From assembly GCF_963678635.1 (NCBI RefSeq), contig NC_087065.1:77881396-77945395 (forward strand): DNA of 64,000 nucleotides. Reading direction: 5' to 3'. The notes under the pieces were generated by a model that ran no database searches, was not told the origin of the DNA, and was given only the letters and a program-made list of their open reading frames with translations. The number at the start of each line of letters is the position of its first letter. The first letter of the stretch is position 1. Shown here piece after piece: positions 58,401-64,000 of the stretch. Origin of the DNA: Symsagittifera roscoffensis (lineage: Eukaryota; Xenacoelomorpha; Acoela; Convolutidae). Made by a program: the position numbers and the translations under genes.

Positions 58401-60600
58401 TAGGGCCATCCTAGAAAATCAAGAATTTCATTATTGAGTGTAACAAAGCTAAAAATATTTAAAGGTGAAATATCTTGTGGTCTGTATTTTTCACCGTTTA
58501 GATATATATAGTCTTTAATGTCTTCATAGTCTTTATAGTCTTAAATATCCGCTATAATCTTGTGTATAAATATCTGCAAATCCTGCGGTTTCGGCAAGTT
58601 TTCGTAAATTTTGATCAATTGATTGTCTTTGTATAGTGTCCATTTGTGTTAATAATTCTTGAAATTGTTGTGTTCTAATGTGGTGTTGGATATCTGATTT
58701 TGAATATATTCCAATTGATTGTAAATCAAAATTTGGATTACGAGCAATAGCTCTGATGCTTTCGGGTGAAAATTTTTTGAGTGATTGCATTAACGTAGGG
58801 TATGGAGTAGGAAGATAATATTTATCTTCATCAGGGTTCAATTGTACTACATTGTGGCTATTTTCTGATCCACATGGGACTGCGGTATCCCAGAAATATG
58901 TTCGTCTTGAAAGTGTGTCAACAAAATGTACCTTATTTTTTATAAAATATAGGGATTCTTTTATAGCAGCGTTTATCTTCAAAAAGATATAGTGGTGATA
59001 CTTTTTTGGTACAAGTAAAAAACCATAAAAGGTTTCCTTCGTAGTCTAGAAAATTTGATCTATTTCCTGACAATAAATATCCTGCGTAGGGTATTTTTAA
59101 TACTGCTAGTGCGAGTGATTGTAGGATTTGTGTCCTTTCTAATTCGCATAGTTGGTGAAGTGTTTCTAGTTCGGAGAGTAACATTTCTTAAGAAATTCGA
59201 CTAATCGTGTAGTCTAACTTCATTTCTAAGTAGATATCATAGTGGATATTACCAAAATAAGTGTTATTCATTAGTGATAGTTCTTGTAAGCGTGTGCTTC
59301 TAGTGTCATGTGATTTTAGTTTTCCACCAGGTTGACCATTGCTTTTTTGAAAGTTAACTGGTATATATGATGTTCCTTCGTTCAGATGGTGACCTGTGGC
59401 ATAAGGGTCAAATTTTATTTTTCCAGTGGTCATGTCGAAACCTTTTTCGTATTCAACTAGTATTTCAGAATATTGTGTTTTGTAAAGTGGGTTCCTGTAT
59501 TTGCATGCGATTTCTGTTACTTGATATATTTCGAAACGTGTTAATTTATTTTCTATATTATGGATATTTCGAATCTCATTACTTTGTTGTCGTGATGGAT
59601 GGACTTGTTCATATGGAATTGATTCTAAAAATATTTTTCGTGAAATTTTATCATTCGAGCGTGTATTTTTGCTACTTGAAATGTTGTGCATGTATCTTCG
59701 GGAAACCAAACAATTGTTGCTTGTGTCCGTGTTGTAGGATCACAATAACCTTGTTCGTTTTTACAAGGTAATCTAATTCCTTGATAGATCATTGTGTTGT
59801 CGGATAAATCTCGTATGAGTTGTACTTTTTCGAGTTGTATTTTCCAATCGAAAAACATTATTTCTTGATATCCTTTATTGTTTGTGTCTGCTTTGCAGTT
59901 TGATGGATTATTTATACCAATGTGTGGTATCCAGTGCTTATCGTATATGTCATAAGTTAATCTTCCGTGTGCGCCGTTGTATGGGTATTTTTCATCTAGT
60001 TTAATTTGTCCTTGATATCTTTCAAGTTCTGCTTGATGTACAGAATCGGCAAAGACTTGAAAATATACAAGTTTTCTGTCGGTGTTTTTATTTCTTGTGA
60101 TATTTAATCTGAGTAGTTTGTTTTTAAAATCATCGGGATTTAGATGTAGAAGTCGTTCTATATTACTTTAGTAGAATGATTCGTGGTCAAGTCGGTTTTT
60201 ATTTCCGTTTGAAACTTGTGAACAATGTACTTTCTTTTCGGAAAATGTTGCTGTAAATTTATATCCTGTGACTGTTGTTGCTCGGGCTTTTGAATACAGT
60301 GTCGCTATTACATTTGTAGTTTCTATAGCTTGTGGTTCTGTTTCGCATTGTGATACTTGATTTATTGTATATTTGTGTAGTGTTTTTTGTTCATTTTCTT
60401 CACAATCGTAGTATGTTACTAATAAGTCCTGGGGTCATGTGCGGGGAGAAGGATCTGTGTTTTGATCGGAAAACATTGGAAAAAAGATTTGTTGAAATAT
60501 CAATATTTTTAGAATATACATGTGTATGATAATCCTGAGTATGGGTTATAAAATGTGATGTAACCAATTGTCTTTTTGGTATATCTGTCGTACTTATATA
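58401..60600 (-). pseudogene. Envelope-like glycoprotein, broken frames
   Basis: Consecutive minus frames (about 60600-60170, 60165-59625, 59709-59188, 59184-58933, 58982-58533) read as one protein of about 700 residues interrupted by at least one stop near 60167 and several frameshifts. Spaced Cys (CKNEQGYC, WFPEDTC, QLCELERTQ), N-glycosylation-type NxT/S sites and a membrane anchor downstream suggest a virion-surface glycoprotein. I do not recognise which envelope class it belongs to. Assignment rests on position after integrase and on the anchor; it might be another membrane protein. The lesions mean this copy is dead. Confidence 0.45.
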
Positions 60601-61655
60601 TTACTTCGGTTGTTATAAATGGTGGTGGTAGCGATTGAGCTGTTATATTGGGTGTGTTTAATGGGTAAGAATGTTGAACAATGTTTAACCGTGATTTCGA
60701 ATTTTAATTGTAGACTATTTTGTTGGAGTAGTTGGATGTTATGGTCACGAATGTCTTCGTGGATGTCTTGTCTATATTGTAGTCTATGGAGTGCCCAATT
60801 GTGGAGTCGGTTACTTTCTGGATGTTGTCCAAATAATGGTGGGGGTGCTGTGAACGTGTTCCAATCTAATCTTAAAGGGATATTTGTTGATGATTGTTCT
60901 CGATATCTAGCGTCGAAGTTATTTGGAAAATTTAGGGGGAAAGGCGTCGGTGAAATCTGGCTTATTGATGGTGTTGATGGTAGTGATAATGTTTCTGGTA
61001 GTGATGATGATGTTGTTGTATCCGTAGAAATATCTATTGGGTCATTTATTAAATTTGGTTCACCTTGTGTGAATGAGTGTGTTGTCCAATATGGTAGTCG
61101 TGATGTTTGGTTGGGGGGGTTAAAGGGATTGTCACATATTTGTTCAGATGTTGTTGTTGAACCTAAGTAATCTGAGGATATACTTGAGGTGCTACGTTGT
61201 GAAAGAAGTGTAGGGGTTTCTGGTAATGTGATATTTGGGTTTTCTGGAGTAATTGGTGATGGGGATTGGGGTATATCAAAATGAACTCGGGGGGTTTGAA
61301 AACTTCTATTTCGTCGTGAATTTATAGTTTGTCTATTTATTTCAACTGTATTTTGGTTCTGACTAATGTTTCTTAATCTACTTAATTCTTGTGGTAATGT
61401 TGGGTATAAGTTATATGTTGGTTCACTTAGGGGTGCCTGTCGCTGAACCGGTTCTAATGGTTCAGATAAGCGAGCGTGTCGTTCTTCAAAAGTGTATGGG
61501 TTATCTTGGAAAGAAATTCTTGTGGATGTTTGGGGGTTTTGGGTAGTTGTAGGTATTGTCGGGTTTTCTTGGGATGATGTCGGTGAAGACTGACTGTGTG
61601 ATTGTTGATTAGCAATTTTTGAAGGTTTTCTGATTGATTTTTTTAGTGAAAAAAT
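60597..61655 (-). CDS. ATG-less Pro/Ser/Thr-rich open frame of element B
   Basis: About 350 codons are continuously open on the minus strand without any Met (stop at 60594-60596). The text is disordered and Pro/Ser/Thr/Asn-rich (SPIT, TLPETPTLLSQ, SLPSTPSISQISPTPFPL), then more regular near its end (ESNRLHNWALHRLQYRQDI). Just inside its start, a CACTAAA branch-like word and TCAATCAG (ending at 61630) form a splice-acceptor-like site. It overlaps the envelope-like frame at about 60600-60700. The likely reading is an internal exon whose start codon is supplied by upstream splicing. The + strand frame 60619-61170 is its shadow. Confidence 0.5.
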
Positions 61656-61831
61656 TTATGTTTATTGTAGTATTCTTCAAGGAAAAGAATTAAAAGGATT
61701 GTTGCTAAGTCGAATGTGATTATTGCCTTTTTTATACATTTGCACATTGTCAATATTAGGGATGATAAAAATTTTATAAAAATTACAAATAGTAAAAAAA
61801 TATCTGTTCTACTAAAAATTTTTCGTATCAT
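61643..61831 (-). CDS. Small hydrophobic ORF b of element B
   Basis: 62 residues with one strong hydrophobic stretch (IFLLFVIFIKFLSSLILTM) and a basic, short C-terminus. Its ATG follows directly on the stop of the 75-residue hydrophobic ORF upstream, with no gap. This layout is reminiscent of virus-like membrane accessory proteins, but T-rich antisense DNA can generate such text by chance, so the call is weak. Confidence 0.3.
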   Translation of the reverse strand: MIRKIFSRTDIFLLFVIFIKFLSSLILTMCKCIKKAIITFDLATILLILFLEEYYNKHKFFH

Positions 61832-62059
61832 TTAAATAAACTTTGGGTTATCGTACCTGTGAATATGGTCAATGATTTGGGAAAGTTGGAGATATATTTC
61901 AAATAGGGAGTAGAAAATTATAAAAATGTTGCAAAAAATGATTAAAATTATTATAAAAACTTCAAAGGTATCAAAAAGAAATATGAATAAAAGTTTAAGT
62001 ATTGTGAAAAAGTTTATGAAAATGTTGAAAATTGTATTGACTGATCGAGAGAAGAGCAT
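61832..62059 (-). CDS. Small hydrophobic ORF a of element B
   Basis: 75 residues, almost entirely Phe, Ile and Leu (FTILKLLFIFLFDTF, IIILIIFCNIFIIF), with two predicted membrane segments. It is the first frame after the pol end and lies head to tail with ORF b. No relatives recognised; composition bias could explain it. Confidence 0.3.
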   Translation of the reverse strand: MLFSRSVNTIFNIFINFFTILKLLFIFLFDTFEVFIIILIIFCNIFIIFYSLFEIYLQLSQIIDHIHRYDNPKFI

Positions 62060-62832
62060 TTGAGAAATGGTTTCTTGGTCGAATATTTTTTGTTGTTTGG
62101 GGCAATTTTCAAGTGTGGTCGAGTTATTTATTGATTTTTTGACAAGTGGGTTGAGTTTTGTGAAAAGTTGTTGGGGGCTAATTTTATGGTGTTCGGGAGG
62201 TCCTCTTTGCTTTATTTTTATTTGTCAGGTGATCTGGGGTATTTTTGAGATTTTTGTACTTTAGGCTAAATTAATATGGTCGTATTTTTACTTTAGGCTA
62301 AATTATCATTTTTGGTTGGGGGGTTTTTGAGGTCTAAGTTGGAAAAATGTTGCTGATCTTTGCGTTATTAGATAAGGGAGGGTTATGATATTATGGTTGT
62401 ATTTATTTTAGTTATCAAGTTTGAGTGGTTTGCTTTTTTTTGACCTGGAGGTTGTAAAATTATAGTTATGGATATGCCTGGAGTTTAATATCTTTCGTCT
62501 AATTGGTTGGTGTTATAGTTATTAAGGTGACGGATTGAATGTATCCTATTGGCTAAATTTGAACTAGAATTGTTGCGTGTTTGTCAGCATGTTATTTTGA
62601 AAAATGAAAGTTCAAAATGATTGAGAGGTGCGAGGATTTTAAAATTAAAGTTGTTTTTGAAATTCAACTTTCTTTAATATTTTAGATTGTGGGATGAATG
62701 TTTTCTAGTTTTTACGTGGTTGATTTCTAAGTCGTGATGACTCTCTATGTTCTGATTTCTCGACTTGTTCTTGTGGTAAAATTTTTTCTATCATTTTCCT
62801 ATTTTTCCTTTCTTTTTGAGGTATTTTTTGAT
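62060..62832 (-). other. Spacer between pol end and 3' genes of element B
   Basis: About 770 bases with no open minus frame of note. It lies where a subgenomic splice or promoter region would be expected. Confidence 0.35.
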
Positions 62833-63278
62833 CTAGCTTTTTTGTATTGTTTTGGGTTTGGCATTTATTTGGTATGGTCCTTTGCGAAGGGGTTGTAACT
62901 TTTTAGAAATTCGTTTTTGTGTATTAAAATTAGGTATTAAGACAAATGTTCCAATTTTTAAATCTGAGGCTGGTGTAGAGCGTGAATTAATTTGTTCGTT
63001 AATGTTTTGCCTTTGTAACAATTTTTTTGTTACTCTTTAGTAAATTTCATTGTGTTTTTTATCTCTATTTAAAATCCATTCGGTGTGTGTACCGGAGGCT
63101 TATTTAAGGATTTGTGGGTGATGAAAATGATCTTCATCATGCGTGTGTAAAGGTAGGTTATAACAAACTGAGTCTTTATTTGGTTGGCAATAACCTTGTG
63201 CATTTTTATGAGAGTTTGCTGTAAACATACTTGGCTTACGTGGTTTTTGATTAAAAACCATTTCGTATGGTGACATTC
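62833..63278 (-). pseudogene. Integrase C-terminal domain of element B
   Basis: Frame 63348-63100 includes TTTLGMSPYEMVFNQKPRKP, the usual block after the catalytic Glu helix, and ends in HTHDEDHFHHPQILK. After a stop and a shift, 63021-62833 reads ASDLKIGTFVLIPNF and KRISKKLQPLRKGPYQI, the SH3-like C-terminal domain. The same end is found in the + strand remnant at 24245-24478. The region has several lesions (TAA near 63099, shift near 63030). Confidence 0.7.
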
Positions 63279-63950
63279 CTAGAGTTGTCGTAATTTGTGA
63301 TATATATATATATATATTAAGGGAAATAATTTTACATCTGCTGACCATTCTGTGTATCTTGTATCATTTCCATTGATGATACATCTGAGATATTCTTGTA
63401 GTGAACGGTTCATACCTTCGACTAAACCGTTTGTCCAAGGTGCGTGAGATGTACGTGGTTTGTGTTTAATGTTATATAAATGACATAGTGTGATGATTTC
63501 TTTATTTATGAATTCTGTACCGTTGTCTGTAACTAAAATTTCTGGTAGTCCAAATTTGGCTATCCAGTGTTCATAAAGCGTTGTGTAAGCGTAATAAGCG
63601 TTACAATGTGGTACTGGGTTAAGTGCTACATAATGTGTAAATGCGTCAACAATTACCATAATGTAGGAGTTTCCTTCAGATGAGGGTGAAATTGGTCCTT
63701 TGGTATCAAATGAGATACGATGATTAAAGTACAAACTTTGTCCTTTAAAATCTTGTTTTTGTGCTATTTGTTTTTGATTTGGATAAGGTTTATTTAGCTG
63801 ACATACTATACAATCATTGCATAGTACTTTTATCCAAATTGGTGCATTTGGGAAATAAAAATTTTGTGTAAAGTTTGAGTATGTTTTCTCTGATCCAGAG
63901 TGTCCTTTAGTATTTTGTGTATGTGAAATGTTAAAAGCTATTAGTATCAT
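63279..63950 (-). pseudogene. Integrase catalytic core of element B
   Basis: The readable frame starts at the zinc finger (His10, His17 in SHTQNTKGH; Cys44, Cys47, Cys50 in LCNDCIVC) and continues through the core with Asp82 (SFDTKGP), Asp142 (VTDNGTEF) and Glu178 (NGLVEGMNRSL), a DD35E spacing, so all catalytic residues are present. It breaks at a (TA)n run near 63300, which shifts the frame. The coding sequence is open past 63950 toward the window edge (VPCLPLS upstream of the first Met), so this is the interior of a longer pol. The type is Ty3/gypsy-like. Confidence 0.85.
63300..63318. repeat. (TA)n microsatellite in the integrase
   Basis: A run of TA dinucleotides (TATATATATATATATA) yields the IYIYIY text and separates the two integrase frames. 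Slippage here is the probable cause of the frameshift. Confidence 0.85.
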
Positions 63951-64000
63951 ACTTAAAGGGAGACAGGGAACTGTAGAATCATTTAATTGATATTCTAGAA

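Noticed and set aside
60619-61170. 183-residue + strand frame
   Set aside because: Antisense shadow of the Pro/Ser/Thr-rich minus frame; Gly/Val/Asp-repetitive as expected for such a shadow.

Overview
The window looks like repeat-dense nuclear DNA of an invertebrate animal. It holds one intact host gene, a three-coding-exon cathepsin L on the minus strand with GT-AG and GC-AG introns. Around it are decayed Ty3/gypsy-type, BEL/Pao-type and non-LTR retroelements, small terminal-inverted-repeat elements, tRNA-derived SINE-like sequences and a 200-base assembly gap. The sequence does not fix the species. Splice-acceptor-like TTTCAG before the ATG, a GC-AG intron and SINE-like repeats would fit a larvacean tunicate or several other small invertebrates. 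Almost every reading frame outside the cathepsin gene is broken by stops or frameshifts.

Region 1 (1-20.6 kb) has higher GC and is all one strand. A Ty3/gypsy pol remnant (end of reverse transcriptase, RNase H, integrase, acidic tail) runs from 1 to about 4110. It is followed by a long broken gag-like gene (4606-19880) carrying a coiled coil, an SGNH/GDSL-hydrolase domain, a possible second SGNH-like domain, unknown segments and a C-terminal SUMO-interaction-like motif. About 7.46 kb of this gene is tandemly duplicated (about 4833-12269 and 12270-19728). The hexamer CTTGAG is strikingly over-represented on the + strand here.

Region 2 (20.6-30.1 kb) is AT-rich. It has a + strand gypsy-like pol remnant that has lost the integrase core (21.2-24.6 kb), then a 2.44-kb tandem duplication. 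Each duplicated unit fuses the 5' part of that pol to a minus-strand fragment of a DNA-polymerase-B-type mobile-element gene with an OTU-like DxLCLF motif.

Region 3 (30.1-47.8 kb) is low-complexity host-like DNA with two TA-flanked inverted-repeat elements, a foldback element with an internal minisatellite, a near-perfect long palindrome, a non-LTR reverse transcriptase remnant, the cathepsin L gene (44253-41362) with a hAT-like MITE in intron 1, and SINE-like repeats.

Region 4 (47.86-64 kb) contains two minus-strand copies of one LTR retroelement family. Element A keeps its 5' LTR, primer-binding site and two overlapping 5' ORFs and runs into the assembly gap. Element B enters from the right edge with integrase and ends in a 3' LTR at 54061-54470. 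Between B's integrase and its 3' LTR lie over 8 kb: two tiny hydrophobic ORFs, an ATG-less Pro/Ser/Thr-rich open frame behind a splice-acceptor-like site, an envelope-like gene, and a further ORF with no recognised relatives. This unusually long 3' coding region is the best candidate for something undescribed. A BEL/Pao integrase remnant sits in the 3.3 kb between the two LTRs.
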